Positions 53,796 to 64,000 are shown, numbered from the stretch's first letter. The stretch: DNA of 64,000 nt from Sphingopyxis sp. (GCA_002733865.1 NVXM01000029.1:41408-105407); one strand, 5' to 3'. The notes: generated from the sequence alone by a model not told the origin. Made by a program: numbers and translations.

Positions 53796-55688
53796 ATGGG
53801 TAACGTGAAACTTACAAATAAAATTTTGCTGGCGGCCTCCGCTATGCTGGTCATCACTGCGGTGCCCGAAAGTCCCGCTTTGGCGCAATCGACTGCCCAG
53901 TCCAATAGCGACAACCTGCAGGACGCGCTTCGCCGGATCGCGATTAACTCCAATGATTCTTCCGCGCTGGCGGATGCCGGACTGGCAGCCCTTGAATTGG
54001 GTGATATGCGAGCGGCAATCGGATTTCTGGCAAAGGCTGACCAGATCTATTCGACAAGCGGCAGGGTCAAGGCCGGATTGGGCAGGGCGTTGCTGGCGGA
54101 AGAAAACCCGTTCGGCGCGATCCGCTACTTCGATCAGGCGGTGGCCAACGGGATACCGGCGCGCGAAATCGCCGCAGATCGCGGCTTGGCCTATGATCTG
54201 ATCGGGCGGAACCGGGATGCCCAGAAAGACTATGAGCTGGCTATGCGCTATGACAGTTCCGAGCAACTGGTCGAGCGCTATGCGATCTCCCTGGGGATCA
54301 GCGGCGATGTCGAGCTCGCCGAAGCACAGCTCAATCCTTTACTTCACAAGAGCGACCGGGATGCTTGGCGCAACCGCGCCTTTATTTTGGCGATGAACGG
54401 ACAGAAAAAAGCAGCGATTGATATCGTCGAGCAGACGATGGAGCGCAGCATGGCAAAAGCGATCAAGCCGTTCTTTGATCGTATGCCCAAGCTGACTGCA
54501 GCGCAAAAAGCCGCGGCGGTGCATTTCGGTCATTTCCCGGCCAGCGAGAATATCGGTGTTGATGTCGCAGCGGTGCAGTTGGCGTCGTCTCTCGCTTCCC
54601 GAGGCGGTGGCGGAGCGGACGCCGGGCTGATCCCGGTGGGAGAGGCGCTGGGCGCTGACACGAACCGGCCGCGCGTTCTGGCGATGCCGGACAAGTCGCC
54701 ACGCCGTCGTCCCGGTGCCGCAGATCGAAGGATACCGGATCGGCAGTCGAGCAAAAGGTCCAACAAGAAAGAGACTGTCCGGCTGGCCGAGACGGCATTG
54801 CCAACGCCGACCGCTGAGCGTGCTCGCAGGAAGCCCACTTTTGCATTCGCCAAACCAGCAAAAAAAGATGTCTCGGCAGCGCCTGGCTCCCCAACGACCG
54901 AGCCTGTACCGACCAAAGCGGCCCCGGAACCGGTCGAGGTTAAGCCAGCTGACACCGACGTTTCCGCCGGTTTTGCGACGGCGCTGGGAGTGGGCCAGTC
55001 GCCAGCCTTGGTATCCGAGACTGTCGAGCGCAAGGTTCAAATTGCTGGTCGCGACCCTGTTCCGCAACCGCAATCTCAATCCGCGCCCCAGAGGGCGGTG
55101 CCCCTGCCAGCTACCGATCTGGTGCCGGCCAATGCTTCTGATGAAAAAGGGCCGACCGCTGCCAGCGGCGGCGGCCCAGTCAATTCGATCAGCTTCGACC
55201 TGGCGCAATCGCGGCCTGCATCCGTTGGTATGGCGGCCATGGACCCGGCCACGAAGCCGCTTGGTGATATTATCAGAGGCATCGATATACCGGAACGGGA
55301 GACGAAAAGTGCCGTTGTCCCGGTTGATCTTGACGAGATTGAACCGGCAAAGCCGCAGCCGAAAACAGTCGCCAAACCGGTTGAAAAAGAGCCGGTGAAA
55401 CCAAAAGAACCTGCTCACCCGAAACGCTATTGGGTTCAAATTGCCACTGGCGCCAATCTCAACGCGCTGAAATTCGACTATCGCCGGATGACGAAGAAAC
55501 AGCCCGAGTTGTTCAAGAGCCGGAAGGCGTGGACGTCGCCTTGGGGAGCGACCCGGCGGATGGTGGTCGGCCCGTTCGATGATTTCAAGGCTGCCAAGGC
55601 CTTTGAAGCGGAATTGCGCAAGGGCGGCGGCGATGGTTTTGCCTGGGCTAGCGCCGATGGTGTCGAGGTCAATGAGCTAACCAAATGA
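53796..55688 (+). CDS. Secreted TPR and SPOR-domain protein
   Basis: The 630-residue protein begins at ATG 53796 with a signal peptide ending SPALAQ (about residue 31). TPR-like helical repeats follow (residues about 45-230: [63 protein letters not shown]). A long proline/alanine/lysine-rich low-complexity stretch comes next, then a C-terminal SPOR domain ([20 protein letters not shown] to [11 protein letters not shown]). SPOR domains bind septal glycans. Its place after ftsZ suggests a cell-division role at the envelope. The frame opens at 53724, but that upstream part lacks the signal. It overlaps dgt by 4 bases. Confidence 0.85.
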   Translation: MGNVKLTNKILLAASAMLVITAVPESPALAQSTAQSNSDNLQDALRRIAINSNDSSALADAGLAALELGDMRAAIGFLAKADQIYSTSGRVKAGLGRALLAEENPFGAIRYFDQAVANGIPAREIAADRGLAYDLIGRNRDAQKDYELAMRYDSSEQLVERYAISLGISGDVELAEAQLNPLLHKSDRDAWRNRAFILAMNGQKKAAIDIVEQTMERSMAKAIKPFFDRMPKLTAAQKAAAVHFGHFPASENIGVDVAAVQLASSLASRGGGGADAGLIPVGEALGADTNRPRVLAMPDKSPRRRPGAADRRIPDRQSSKRSNKKETVRLAETALPTPTAERARRKPTFAFAKPAKKDVSAAPGSPTTEPVPTKAAPEPVEVKPADTDVSAGFATALGVGQSPALVSETVERKVQIAGRDPVPQPQSQSAPQRAVPLPATDLVPANASDEKGPTAASGGGPVNSISFDLAQSRPASVGMAAMDPATKPLGDIIRGIDIPERETKSAVVPVDLDEIEPAKPQPKTVAKPVEKEPVKPKEPAHPKRYWVQIATGANLNALKFDYRRMTKKQPELFKSRKAWTSPWGATRRMVVGPFDDFKAAKAFEAELRKGGGDGFAWASADGVEVNELTK

Positions 55689-56830
55689 CTGGTTTGCAAA
55701 GCTATGCCAGTGACCCGGCGCTGAGCCGGGGGCGGTTGCACGATGAAAAGCGCGACGTGACCCGCGGTCCACGGGATGATTTCCAGCGCGATCGTGACCG
55801 TATCATCCATTCCATTGCGTTCCGCCGGCTGCGCCACAAGACTCAGGTCTTTGTCGCACCCGATGGCGACCATTATCGGGTTCGCCTGACCCACAGTCTT
55901 GAAGTCGCCCAGATCGGACGCACGTTGGCGCGCGCGCTTGGCCTCAATGAAGATTTGACCGAGGCTTTGTGCCTTGCGCACGACATCGGCCACCCGCCGT
56001 TTGGCCACGCGGGCGAGGATGCGCTGGAAGATGCCTTGGCCGATTTTGGCGGTTTCGATCATAATGCCCAGACCATCCGCACCCTGACGCTTCTGGAAAC
56101 CCCTTATCCACGCTGGGACGGCCTCAACCTTACGTGGGAAATGCTCGAAGGATTGGCAAAGCATAACGGACCTGTGGACCAGCCGACCTGGGCGCTGGCC
56201 GAGGCCAATGATGCGCTGGATCTCGATCTGCACAGCTGGCCGTCGCTGGAAGCGCAGATCGCTGCGATTGCCGATGACATCGCCTATGACAATCACGACA
56301 TAGACGACGGCATGCGGGCCGGACTGCTGACTCTCGATCAATTGCTGGAATTGCCCTTTCTCGCCGATCGCTGGCACCATATTCGCGACCGTTTTTCCGA
56401 CGTATCACCGGACAGATTGTTGCCAGAGCTTATCCGCGACCAGATCGGGTTGATGGTCAACGACGTACTCGAAACCACGCTGGCGCGGATCGACAAGCTG
56501 GGGATAAAATCGGCAGCAGATGTTCGGCAAGCGGGCCAGATGATCGGCGGATTTTCCGATACGATGGCGGAGAAGGAACGCGTGTTGAAGCGCTTCATGT
56601 ACAAAAATCTCTACCATCACCCAAAGCAGATGGCGGCTGCGGAAGAAGGCAAGATGATGGTCGCGGATCTGGTCAAAGCCTATCGCGAAAATCCGGAACT
56701 GATGCCGGAAAGCTGGGCTGTAGCCCTGCCGGATCAGGAACCGGAGCGGATCCGCCATATCGCCGATTTTCTCGCGGGGATGACGGACCGCTATGCCCGC
56801 AACCGGCATCGCGAGATATTTGGCGACTAG
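55685..56830 (+). CDS. dgt: dGTP triphosphohydrolase-like HD-domain protein
   Basis: The 381-residue protein has the HD metal centre: His70 in [13 protein letters not shown] and His99-Asp100 in [14 protein letters not shown], plus [13 protein letters not shown] and a C-terminal all-alpha part ([18 protein letters not shown] with the distal aspartate). The enzyme removes triphosphate from dNTPs, shaping dNTP pools. It is the shorter alphaproteobacterial type. It is coupled by a 4-base overlap to the SPOR protein gene, which occurs in sphingomonads. Confidence 0.92.
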   Translation: MTGLQSYASDPALSRGRLHDEKRDVTRGPRDDFQRDRDRIIHSIAFRRLRHKTQVFVAPDGDHYRVRLTHSLEVAQIGRTLARALGLNEDLTEALCLAHDIGHPPFGHAGEDALEDALADFGGFDHNAQTIRTLTLLETPYPRWDGLNLTWEMLEGLAKHNGPVDQPTWALAEANDALDLDLHSWPSLEAQIAAIADDIAYDNHDIDDGMRAGLLTLDQLLELPFLADRWHHIRDRFSDVSPDRLLPELIRDQIGLMVNDVLETTLARIDKLGIKSAADVRQAGQMIGGFSDTMAEKERVLKRFMYKNLYHHPKQMAAAEEGKMMVADLVKAYRENPELMPESWAVALPDQEPERIRHIADFLAGMTDRYARNRHREIFGD

Positions 56831-56947
56831 AACAGCCGGAATTAATCTCGTTGCCCCTGCGAGGGTGCGGCCTGCAGAAATCGGTTTGGATAGCGGCTGT
56901 CGCTGCTATGATAGCTGACTAACTGCCATATCAAGGAGCCGCCAACG

Positions 56948-57607
56948 ATGGCCGATAAAATACTGATCGTCGGTGCCAGCGGCCTGATCGGCGGCCTGCT
57001 GACCCGCAAGCTGGTGGAACAGGGAAGGGACAAGCAGCTGCATCTGTTGCTCCGGCGACCCTATCGGGAGGATGTCGGCAAGGCGAAAATCCACGTCCAG
57101 CTGCAGGAAAACTGGCCCGCGACGATCGCGAAGATCAAGCCGGACATCGCGATTTCCTGTCTTGGTTCGACGATGAAAAAAGCCGGGTCCAAAGAGGAGT
57201 TCGCTGCCGTCGATCGCGATCTGGTCGGGTCCGTGGCCGCCGCTGCCAAGGCTGCCGGCGGACGTCAGTTCATCGCCATTTCCTCGACCATGGCCGACAG
57301 CAGCGCGTCGAGCTTCTATCTCAAGACCAAGGGCGAGGCCGAAGACCTGCTGCGCGCGCAAAAATTCGATCGCCTCGACATCATCCGCCCCGGCCTGCTG
57401 CGGGGAGAACGGCCCAATGACAGCCGCCTGGGCGAGAGCCTTGCGATCGCCGCCAGCCCGGTCATGGACCTTCTGCTCCACGGAAAATTCCGCCGCTACC
57501 GCTCGATCCTGGCCAGCGATGTCGCGGAGGCGATCGTGGCGCTAATGGGTGACACCGTGCCGGGAGTATTTGTCCACGAGAATGACGCGATCTGGGCGAA
57601 GGTCTGA
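56948..57607 (+). CDS. NAD(P)-binding Rossmann-fold protein, atypical SDR (NmrA/HTATIP2-like)
   Basis: The 219-residue protein has the nucleotide loop ILIVGASGLIGGLL (residues 5-18), then AISCLGSTMKKAGSKEEFAAVDRD and FYLKTKGEAEDLL, the YxxxK-like region of extended SDRs. It resembles small NAD(P)H-binding epimerase/oxidoreductase proteins; no product is known. The gene stands alone between dgt and the serine hydrolase. Confidence 0.8.
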   Translation: MADKILIVGASGLIGGLLTRKLVEQGRDKQLHLLLRRPYREDVGKAKIHVQLQENWPATIAKIKPDIAISCLGSTMKKAGSKEEFAAVDRDLVGSVAAAAKAAGGRQFIAISSTMADSSASSFYLKTKGEAEDLLRAQKFDRLDIIRPGLLRGERPNDSRLGESLAIAASPVMDLLLHGKFRRYRSILASDVAEAIVALMGDTVPGVFVHENDAIWAKV

Positions 57608-57714
57608 CCGCTGAGCCGCCAAACGCTTCCTCCCTTTTCAATAAATTTCTCAAACGGCTTGCATCGCGTCCGCATAACCGTATTAGTTAAATAATACAGT
57701 AAAGGATTCCCGTT

Positions 57715-58857
57715 TTGACCAACAAGTTTCTCGCCGGCGCAGTCTGCTTTCTATCGCTTTCTTCCTCGGCTGTTCTAGCGCAACCGGCGGCTGCATCCCG
57801 CGACCAGGCGCAAATCGTCTCCCCCGCAGGTTCGGCCGGACAACTGCGTCTCGCGGTCGCCGAAAAGGTCCGCTGGTCGCTTGCCCAGAATGACGTGCCC
57901 AGCGCCTCGATCGCCTATATCGAAAATGGCAAGATCGCATGGACCCTGGCTGTCGGCGAATCGGAGCCGGGCAAGCCCGCGACCCCCGAGACCCTCTACA
58001 ATATCGCCTCGATGACCAAGTCGATCGTCGCCGAAACGGTGGTGCGGCTTGCAAAGAGCGGCGCCTTTTCCATGGATGTCAGCATGGCCGAAGCCTGGGT
58101 CGACCCCGATCTCAAGGATGATCCGCGCCACAAGCTCCTCACGCCACGGCTAGCGCTGACCCATCGGACCGGCCTGCCAAACTGGCGCTACCTGACCGGT
58201 GACGTGCTGAAATTCCAGAATGATCCGGACACCCAGTTCGGCTATTCGGGCGAAGGATTGCAATATGTCGCCCATTATATCGAGAACAAAATGGCCCGGC
58301 CGCTCGAGCAGCTGGTGGCGGAAACGGTTTTTGCGCCGGCCGGCATGACCGACACAACCTTTACCGACAAGCCGTGGCTGGATGGTCGCATCGCCATGTC
58401 GCAGACCAAGGCTGGCAAGCACGAATTTGCACCGCGCCGAACGCAATGGAACGCAGCCGACGATGTCTGGAGCAGCACCAGCGATTATGCCCGGTTCATG
58501 ATCTGGGTCATGGCCAACCCGGTCAGCAGCGAACGCGCGGCAACCTACTGGATTCCCCGCGACAATCTGAAATATCAGGTTTGTCAGGAAGACCGGGTGC
58601 CGCCGCCGCTCTGTCCCCGAAGTCTCGGCTTTACCGCCGGCTGGACCGTGTATGACACGCCGGATAACCTGATCGTCATGCATGGCGGCGGAGACGATGG
58701 CGAACATACTCTGGGTTATTTCAACCCCGTTGCGCGCAGCGGCGCGGTAATCTTTACCAATGGCGACAATGGCCAGAAAGTGATCCGTGACATTGTGCAA
58801 ATCCTGCTGCCAGACCCCAGTTTCAACGCCTTCATAAACATGCAGTCCCGGGGATAG
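57715..58857 (+). CDS. Beta-lactamase-like serine hydrolase, secreted
   Basis: The 380-residue protein starts at TTG 57715 with AAAGGA eight bases before it. It has a signal peptide ending VLAQ (residue 23). The serine beta-lactamase/penicillin-binding-protein fold shows SMTK (Ser99-Lys102), YSG in place of YxN (Tyr177) and MHGGGDDGEH as the HxG-like motif. Members act as esterases, DD-peptidases or class C beta-lactamases; the first or second is more likely because of the HGGG motif. The leader has a small palindrome (gtatta/taatac, 57680-57697) of unknown meaning. Confidence 0.85.
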   Translation: MTNKFLAGAVCFLSLSSSAVLAQPAAASRDQAQIVSPAGSAGQLRLAVAEKVRWSLAQNDVPSASIAYIENGKIAWTLAVGESEPGKPATPETLYNIASMTKSIVAETVVRLAKSGAFSMDVSMAEAWVDPDLKDDPRHKLLTPRLALTHRTGLPNWRYLTGDVLKFQNDPDTQFGYSGEGLQYVAHYIENKMARPLEQLVAETVFAPAGMTDTTFTDKPWLDGRIAMSQTKAGKHEFAPRRTQWNAADDVWSSTSDYARFMIWVMANPVSSERAATYWIPRDNLKYQVCQEDRVPPPLCPRSLGFTAGWTVYDTPDNLIVMHGGGDDGEHTLGYFNPVARSGAVIFTNGDNGQKVIRDIVQILLPDPSFNAFINMQSRG

Positions 58858-59033
58858 GCAATCCCGGGAGTCTCCGACCTGCAAAGGGGCTACGGCGTCG
58901 GCCCGATTTGCCGATCGCGCAGCCCGATTATTTATTCCGCACTGCACAACAGAATCATTGACAGGGCCTGGACACTGATCCACTCATAGGGCTGCTTTTT
59001 GATAGGCGCCTTCGGGCAAGGATCATGAGGCGT

Positions 59034-59273
59034 TGCGGGAGAGTGTTTTTCTGTCCCACCGGACTAAAAGCCGCCGAAGGAGCAACCGCCCCGGAAACTC
59101 TCAGGCCACCGGACCGCAATCGTCTCACAAGCACTCTGGAAAGAGTCCGCCATAGCTTTTTGCAACGGCGGGCCACCGAAGGGGTAAGTTTTCGTCGCTT
59201 TTGCGATGGCGGACTGTTCCGCCGCAGCCTTGGCGAAGGAGAATGAAACTCTCAGGTTCCGTGACAGAGGGGG
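59034..59273 (+). ncRNA. Tandem glycine riboswitch before gcvT
   Basis: Two glycine aptamers stand in series. Aptamer one (about 59034-59142) shows gcgggagag, gccgccgaaggagcaa, ggaaactctcagg, ggaccgc and actctgg. Aptamer two (about 59144-59273) shows ccaccgaaggggtaag, gaaactctcagg and gacagagg. These are the conserved core blocks of the glycine family. The downstream gene encodes the T protein of glycine cleavage, so the RNA should switch expression on with glycine. Boundaries are approximate. Confidence 0.9.
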
Positions 59274-59301
59274 CAGTTTTGCAGCGCTTTGCTGCGGACT
59301 G
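59274..59301 (+). promoter_or_regulatory. Candidate expression-platform hairpin of the glycine riboswitch
   Basis: The stem gcagc/gctgc (59281-59285 with 59291-59295) is extended by cagt/actg (59274-59277 with 59298-59301). It sits directly after aptamer two and 21 bases before the gcvT start. No T-rich tail follows, so control of translation or of an alternative fold is more likely than a terminator. This is a judgement by eye. Confidence 0.45.
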
Positions 59302-59322
59302 TCTTCTGGATGCGGGAAAAAT

Positions 59323-60441
59323 ATGAGTGAAACCACCGACGATCTGAAACAATTGCCGTTAGGCGACTGGCACCGCGGCCTCGGCGCGCGCATGGTCCCG
59401 TTTGCGGGCTATGAAATGCCGGTGCAATATGAAGGCGTGATGGCCGAACATATCTGGACCCGAACCGAAGCGGGGCTTTTCGATGTTTCTCATATGGGAC
59501 AATTGCAGCTGATCGGCGAGGGCGCTGCCGATGCGCTGGAGACAATCACCCCCGGCAATCTGTCGGCGCTGGCTCCGGGCAAAATCCGCTACACCCTGCT
59601 GCTCGCCCAAGATGGCGGCATATTGGACGATCTGATGGTCACCAACACCGGCGATCATCTCTACCTGGTGGTCAACGGCGCGACCAAGCATGACGATATC
59701 GCCTATCTGCAAGCGCAGCTGCCGGACAGCCTGACGCTCAATCATCTCGAGGATGCGGCGCTGCTGGCGTTGCAGGGGCCGAAAGCAAGCGCGGCTATGG
59801 CGCGGCTGGTGCCGGAAGTGGCGAAACTCTATTTCATGGAAGCCGGCTCGTTCGACTGGAACGGCATTGCTCTGGGCATCAGCCGCTCGGGCTACACCGG
59901 CGAAGACGGTTTTGAAATCAGCGTGCCTGCAGAACATGCAGCAGCACTCGCCTCCGCTTTGAACGAACTTGACGAAGTGCGGCCCATCGGTCTTGGCGCC
60001 CGCGACAGTTTGCGTCTGGAAGCGGGCCTGCCGCTTTACGGTCATGATATGAACCCGGATATTCTGCCGGTCGAAGCCAGTCTGAACTTCGCCCTGTCCA
60101 AGGCACGCCGCGAAGAAGGCAATTTCGCCGGCGCAGAGCGCGTACTCGCACAATATCCCGACAAGGCCGCGACCCGGCGCGTGGGATTGTTTGTCGATGG
60201 CCGCCAGCCGATTCGCGAGGGTGCGTCCGTCCTAGATGATAGCGGCGAGACCATTGGCGCCGTCACCAGCGGCGGTTTTTCGCCGACGCTGCAGCGCCCG
60301 ATCGCCATGGCCTACGTGCCGATGGGTCTATCGCACACCGGCACCGCTATCACCGTCGAACAGCGCGGCAAGAAAATTGCCTGTACCGTCGCTGACATGC
60401 CTTTTGTACCGCATCAATATCACCGCAAACCCAAGTCATAG
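59323..60441 (+). CDS. gcvT: Glycine cleavage system T protein (aminomethyltransferase)
   Basis: The 372-residue protein begins MSETTDDLKQLPLGDWHRGL at ATG 59323 with a GGGA upstream. It contains the GcvT folate-binding domain (GYEMPVQYEGVMAEHIWTR, FDVSHMGQL, the aspartate site DSLRLEAGLPLYGHDM) and the C-terminal barrel (GAVTSGGFSPTLQRPIAMAYV). It transfers the methylene group from H-protein-bound aminomethyl to tetrahydrofolate. The open frame reaches 59206, but that part is the riboswitch. Confidence 0.96.
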   Translation: MSETTDDLKQLPLGDWHRGLGARMVPFAGYEMPVQYEGVMAEHIWTRTEAGLFDVSHMGQLQLIGEGAADALETITPGNLSALAPGKIRYTLLLAQDGGILDDLMVTNTGDHLYLVVNGATKHDDIAYLQAQLPDSLTLNHLEDAALLALQGPKASAAMARLVPEVAKLYFMEAGSFDWNGIALGISRSGYTGEDGFEISVPAEHAAALASALNELDEVRPIGLGARDSLRLEAGLPLYGHDMNPDILPVEASLNFALSKARREEGNFAGAERVLAQYPDKAATRRVGLFVDGRQPIREGASVLDDSGETIGAVTSGGFSPTLQRPIAMAYVPMGLSHTGTAITVEQRGKKIACTVADMPFVPHQYHRKPKS

Positions 60442-60464
60442 ACTGACAGGAAGAGGAAACGACC

Positions 60465-60836
60465 ATGAGCCGATATTTTACCGATGAACATGAATGGGTC
60501 GAGGTCGAAGGCGACACCGCGACCGTCGGTATTACCGACTATGCACAGGAACAGCTTGGCGACATCGTGTTTGTCGAAGTGCCGGAAGTCGGCAGCGAAT
60601 TGAGTCAGGGTGACGATGCTGCCGTGGTCGAATCGGTCAAGGCGGCCTCCGACGTTTATGCGGCGGTCTCGGGCGAAGTGATTGAAGTGAATGAAGCGCT
60701 GGAAGAGGAGCCCGGCCTCGTCAACAGCTCGGCCGAGGAAGACGGCTGGTTTTTCCGCCTGACCCTTTCGGACAAGGAAGAACTCACCGATCTGATGGAC
60801 GAGCAAGCCTATAAGGCCTTCGTCGACGGTTTGTGA
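60465..60836 (+). CDS. gcvH: Glycine cleavage system H protein
   Basis: The 123-residue lipoyl carrier has the lipoylation site Lys59 in [13 protein letters not shown], then [17 protein letters not shown] and DGWFFRL. It shuttles the aminomethyl arm between the P, T and L proteins. It is 23 bases after gcvT, with GGAAGAGGAAA before the ATG. Confidence 0.97.
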   Translation: MSRYFTDEHEWVEVEGDTATVGITDYAQEQLGDIVFVEVPEVGSELSQGDDAAVVESVKAASDVYAAVSGEVIEVNEALEEEPGLVNSSAEEDGWFFRLTLSDKEELTDLMDEQAYKAFVDGL

Positions 60837-60844
60837 TTATCACT

Positions 60845-60965
60845 AACCCCTCCCCTTCAGGGGAGGGGTTGGCGTGGGGCCTGTCCTCACTCACGAAATT
60901 CGGAAGCTGGCATCGAGCCAGCCTCCTCATATCCCACCCCTTTCCCCTCCCTTGAAAGGGAGGGG
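60845..60965. repeat. Cluster of three palindromes in the gcvH-gcvPA gap
   Basis: The 148-base gap contains three hairpins: aacccctcccc/ggggaggggtt with loop ttca (60845-60870), gctggc/gccagc (60906-60922) and cccctccct/agggagggg with loop tgaa (60944-60965). The first and last share the cccctccc core and resemble interspersed repeats recorded in sphingomonads. The last one ends just before the gcvPA ribosome binding site. No gene lies in the gap. Confidence 0.7.
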
Positions 60966-60984
60966 TGATTGGAAGGAAGTACAA

Positions 60985-62343
60985 ATGCGTTATCTCCCGC
61001 TAACCAATGAAGACCGGCAATCGATGCTGGCCAAGATCGGCGCGCAATCGGTCGACGATCTGTTTGTCGATGTGCCCGAGGAAGCGCGCCTGACCGGCCC
61101 GATCCATGGACTGCCGATGCACGCGGGCGAGATGGCGGTGGAAGCGCATATGAAAGCGCTGGCCAAGAAAAACCATGCCGCTGGCGACATGCCGTTCTTC
61201 CTGGGGGCAGGGGCCTATCGCCACCATGTCCCGGCCAGTGTTGACCATATCATCCAGCGCGGCGAGTTTCTGACCGCATATACGCCTTACCAACCCGAAA
61301 TTGCGCAGGGCACACTGCAGACCCTGTTCGAATTCCAGACACAAGTGGCGCGGCTGTTCGGCGTCGATGTCGCCAATGCCTCGATGTATGACGGTTCGAC
61401 CGCCTGCTGGGAAGCGATCACCATGGCGCGACGGGTTACAAAACGCAGCAAGGCCATTCTCTCATCAGGCCTGCATCCGCACTATGTTTCGGTGGCCAAT
61501 ACGATGGCCAAATTCACCAAGGATCATCTGGTCTATGAAGCGCCGGTGCTCGAGGCCGCAACGGATGGCGAAAGCCTGCTCGACCAGATTGATGGCGACA
61601 CCAGCTGTATCGTCGTGCAATATCCTGACATTCTCGGTCGTATCGCCGATATGTCCGCACTCGCCGAAAAGGCAAAGGCGCACAAGGCGTTGCTCATCGC
61701 GGTGGTCACAGAGCCGGTGGCTTTGGGAGCGATCACGTCGCCCGGCGAAATGGGCGCCGATATCGTTGTTGGCGAAGGCCAGTCACTCGGCGTCGGGTTG
61801 CAGTTCGGCGGCCCCTATGTCGGCCTGTTCGGCTGCAAGCAGAAATATCTGCGCCAGATGCCGGGCCGGCTGTGCGGCGAGACCGTCGATGCCGAAGGCA
61901 AGCGCGGCTTCGTGCTGACGCTGTCGACACGCGAGCAGCATATCCGCCGTGAAAAGGCGACCTCCAATATCTGCACCAACAGCGGCCTGTGCGCTCTGGC
62001 CTTTACCGCGCACATGACCCTGCTTGGCGAAAAAGGGCTGCGCCAACTGGCGATGCTTAACCACAAGAAGGCGGTGCAGGCAGCCGACCGGTTGTCGAAA
62101 ATTCCCGGCGTGCAATTGCTGAACGACAGTTTTTTCAACGAGTTCACTCTGGTTCTTGACAAGGATGCTCGTCCGATCGTGCGCGCCCTAGCCGATCAGA
62201 GGATATTGGCGGGCGTTTCTCTCGGCCGGCTCTATCCGCAGGAGGGACCGCTCGCTCAGGGCCTTATCGCCGCCGTGACGGAAACCGTAAGCGAGGACGA
62301 TGTCGAGGCCTTTGCCACAGCTCTGGAAGGAGCACTAGCATGA
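60985..62343 (+). CDS. gcvPA: Glycine dehydrogenase (decarboxylating) subunit 1
   Basis: The 452-residue protein is the N-terminal half of the split P protein. It carries ERR-type segments [16 protein letters not shown] and [32 protein letters not shown] and [20 protein letters not shown]. The active lysine is in subunit 2. The split P enzyme with gcvPA-gcvPB is common in alphaproteobacteria. GGAAGGAAG lies before ATG 60985. It overlaps gcvPB by 4 bases. Confidence 0.96.
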   Translation: MRYLPLTNEDRQSMLAKIGAQSVDDLFVDVPEEARLTGPIHGLPMHAGEMAVEAHMKALAKKNHAAGDMPFFLGAGAYRHHVPASVDHIIQRGEFLTAYTPYQPEIAQGTLQTLFEFQTQVARLFGVDVANASMYDGSTACWEAITMARRVTKRSKAILSSGLHPHYVSVANTMAKFTKDHLVYEAPVLEAATDGESLLDQIDGDTSCIVVQYPDILGRIADMSALAEKAKAHKALLIAVVTEPVALGAITSPGEMGADIVVGEGQSLGVGLQFGGPYVGLFGCKQKYLRQMPGRLCGETVDAEGKRGFVLTLSTREQHIRREKATSNICTNSGLCALAFTAHMTLLGEKGLRQLAMLNHKKAVQAADRLSKIPGVQLLNDSFFNEFTLVLDKDARPIVRALADQRILAGVSLGRLYPQEGPLAQGLIAAVTETVSEDDVEAFATALEGALA

Positions 62344-63923
62344 CCATGCGCACCGAAGGCCGCCCCACCAAACAGGAAGAAAACCTGACCATGCCCGTAC
62401 AAGATGCGATCACCACCCATACCGGCAATCGGGCGCTGATGGTCGATGAGCCATTGATCTTCGAAACCGGATCGCCGGACCGCAGCGGTGTTGACCTGCC
62501 GGATGCCCCGCAGGTAGAAAGCCGTCTCGGCGGTCTCGACCGCAAGGCACCGATCGGCGTTCCCGGCCTGTCGGAAGCCGAAATGGTGCGGCATTATACC
62601 CGACTCAGCCGCCAGAATTACGCCATCGATGTCGGCCTGTTCCCGCTCGGCAGCTGCACGATGAAGCATAATCCGCGGCTCAACGAGAAAATGGCGCGGC
62701 TCAAGGGTTTTGCCGATATTCATCCGCTGCAGCCCGTAGACAGCGTTCAGGGCGCGCTCGGCGTGATCAACGAACTGGCGGTGTGGCTGGTCGAGCTTAC
62801 CGGCATGCACGGCGTCGCGATGACGCCGAAGGCCGGTGCGCATGGCGAGCTTTGCGGCATATTGTGCATCCGCGCCGCTCTCGAAGCGCGCGGTGACGCC
62901 CGCGAGGTCATCCTGGTGCCGGAAAGTGCCCATGGCACCAATCCCGCTACCGCCGCCTTCGCGGGGTACAAGGTCGAGGATATTCCCGCCAACAGCGACG
63001 GCAGAGTCGATCTTGAGGCGCTGAAAGCGCGCCTGGGGCCGGACGTCGCCGGTGTGATGATCACCAACCCTAATACCTGCGGCCTGTTCGAGCCCGACAT
63101 GAAGGCAATTTCCGACGCGGTGCATGCCGCTGGCGGCTTTGTCTATTGTGATGGTGCCAATTTCAACGCCATCGTCGGCAAGGTCCGCCCCGGCGATCTT
63201 GGCGTCGACGCCATGCATATCAATCTGCACAAAACCTTCTCCACCCCGCATGGTGGCGGTGGTCCTGGCTCCGGTCCGGTCGTGCTGTCCGAAGCGCTGT
63301 CGCCTTATGGGCCGCTGCCCTTCACCGAGCGTCACGCCGACGGGCATATCACGCTCGTGGAGGAGGAGACGGTGGAGGATCGCCATCCCCACACTTTTGG
63401 CCGGATGAGCGCCTTTCATGGCCAGATGGGCATGTTCACGCGCGCGTTGACCTATATCCTCAGCCACGGGGCCGATGGGCTGGCACAGGTGGCGGAAGAC
63501 GCGGTGCTCAACGCCAATTATATCCTGCGCAGTCTGGAGGACGTTCTCGATGCGCCGTTCGCCCACAGCGGCCCGTGCATGCATGAGGCCCTGTTCTCCG
63601 ACAAAGGCTTCACCAACGACCTGACCACGCTCGATCTCGCCAAGGGCATGATCGACGAGGGCTATCATCCGATGACCATGTATTTCCCGCTGGTCGTGCA
63701 CGGTGCGATGCTGGTCGAGCCGACCGAGACCGAGAGCAAGGCTGCGATCGACCAGTTTATCGGGGCTTTCCGCTCGGTCGCCGAGCGGGCCAAGGCCGGC
63801 GACGAACTGCTCAAGACTGCCCCTCATTTCGCCCCGCGCCGCCGGCTGGACGAAACGCAGGCCGCGCGGAAGCCGGTACTGGTGTGGACCGAGCCGGAGG
63901 ATTTTGCCGAAGCGGCGGAATAG
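62340..63923 (+). CDS. gcvPB: Glycine dehydrogenase (decarboxylating) subunit 2
   Basis: The 527-residue protein is the C-terminal half of the P protein. It has the PLP lysine Lys298 in [36 protein letters not shown], and [17 protein letters not shown] [17 protein letters not shown]. It decarboxylates glycine and loads the aminomethyl group onto GcvH. ATG 62340 overlaps gcvPA; ATG 62346 is a possible alternative. The L protein is not in the window. Confidence 0.97.
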   Translation: MTMRTEGRPTKQEENLTMPVQDAITTHTGNRALMVDEPLIFETGSPDRSGVDLPDAPQVESRLGGLDRKAPIGVPGLSEAEMVRHYTRLSRQNYAIDVGLFPLGSCTMKHNPRLNEKMARLKGFADIHPLQPVDSVQGALGVINELAVWLVELTGMHGVAMTPKAGAHGELCGILCIRAALEARGDAREVILVPESAHGTNPATAAFAGYKVEDIPANSDGRVDLEALKARLGPDVAGVMITNPNTCGLFEPDMKAISDAVHAAGGFVYCDGANFNAIVGKVRPGDLGVDAMHINLHKTFSTPHGGGGPGSGPVVLSEALSPYGPLPFTERHADGHITLVEEETVEDRHPHTFGRMSAFHGQMGMFTRALTYILSHGADGLAQVAEDAVLNANYILRSLEDVLDAPFAHSGPCMHEALFSDKGFTNDLTTLDLAKGMIDEGYHPMTMYFPLVVHGAMLVEPTETESKAAIDQFIGAFRSVAERAKAGDELLKTAPHFAPRRRLDETQAARKPVLVWTEPEDFAEAAE

Positions 63924-63948
63924 GGATGGGGTGTTGACTATCCTCTGT

Positions 63949-63995
63949 CCTCCCCGTTACGTAGCAATGGGGAGGGGGACCATCCGAAGGATGGT
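63949..63995. repeat. Double-palindrome repeat after gcvPB
   Basis: Two hairpins follow the gcvPB stop: cctcccc/ggggagg (63949-63955 with 63969-63975) and accatcc/ggatggt with loop gaa (63979-63995). The pattern of a cctcccc stem followed by a second small stem and tggagg is an interspersed repeat type that I recognise from sphingomonad genomes. It may also act as the operon's end signal. It runs to the window edge. Confidence 0.65.
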
Positions 63996-64000
63996 GGAGG

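Noticed and set aside
59206..59322. An N-terminal extension of gcvT through the upstream DNA
   Set aside because: That stretch is the second glycine aptamer and its hairpin; the conserved protein start is 59323.
62256..63827. A 523-codon minus-strand frame opposite gcvPB
   Set aside because: It is a shadow of the highly conserved gcvPB; the translation has no known motif.

Overview
The window is a chromosomal segment of a moderately GC-rich alphaproteobacterium, most likely a member of the Sphingomonadaceae (Sphingorhabdus/Parasphingorhabdus/Sphingopyxis-like). This is inferred from gene content and protein style: abundant TonB-dependent receptors, an ispH-thrB-rnhA block, nagZ-scpA-scpB-tatABC, a split glycine dehydrogenase with gcvTH, FtsZ with a long acidic linker, and short palindromic interspersed repeats. 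I see no rRNA, tRNA, CRISPR array, insertion sequence or prophage. The genus is not proven by the sequence.

Layout. 1-5632: the N-terminus of a TonB-dependent receptor (minus strand, cut by the window edge), then infA, maf, a short RNase E/G-like protein, maleylacetoacetate isomerase, a second TonB receptor and a MarR regulator. 5637-12752 (minus): a Tad/Cpa pilus operon, cpaA-cpaB-cpaC-cpaD-cpaE-tadB-tadC, which lacks the TadA/CpaF motor ATPase and any Flp pilin and ends in a clear terminator. 12813-17572: a lysophospholipase-like hydrolase, a D-arginine-dehydrogenase-like flavoenzyme, a DUF1508 microprotein and ispH-thrB-rnhA on the minus strand. 17731-24906: a lipoprotein, argS, a SPOR protein, nagZ, scpAB and tatABC. 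24999-27347 (minus): a small entericidin-like lipoprotein and a ZnuD-like metal receptor behind a perfect palindromic operator candidate. 27523-34834: purT, a composite repeat, SDR, GST, catalase, cysteine synthase and two envelope proteins.

35106-53670 is a complete dcw cluster: mraZ rsmH ftsL ftsI murE murF mraY murD ftsW murG murC murB ddl ftsQ ftsA ftsZ. Twelve consecutive junctions of its first eleven genes plus murB-ddl-ftsQ overlap by 1-14 bases, which implies strong translational coupling. A promoter with a 10-bp-phased series of CCC (GGG on the other strand) motifs lies in front of mraZ and fits autoregulation by MraZ. ftsZ is followed by a TPR/SPOR envelope protein and a dGTPase. 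56948-63923: an NAD(P)-binding protein, a serine beta-lactamase-like hydrolase, then the glycine cleavage operon gcvT-gcvH-gcvPA-gcvPB under a tandem glycine riboswitch.

The most notable non-routine signals are the MraZ operator/promoter arrangement, the pilus operon without its motor, the overlooked 41-residue lipoprotein next to the ZnuD-like receptor, a long inverted repeat in the catalase leader, a long hairpin after catalase, and several families of palindromic repeats in intergenic gaps. I did not find a clearly new multi-gene system.
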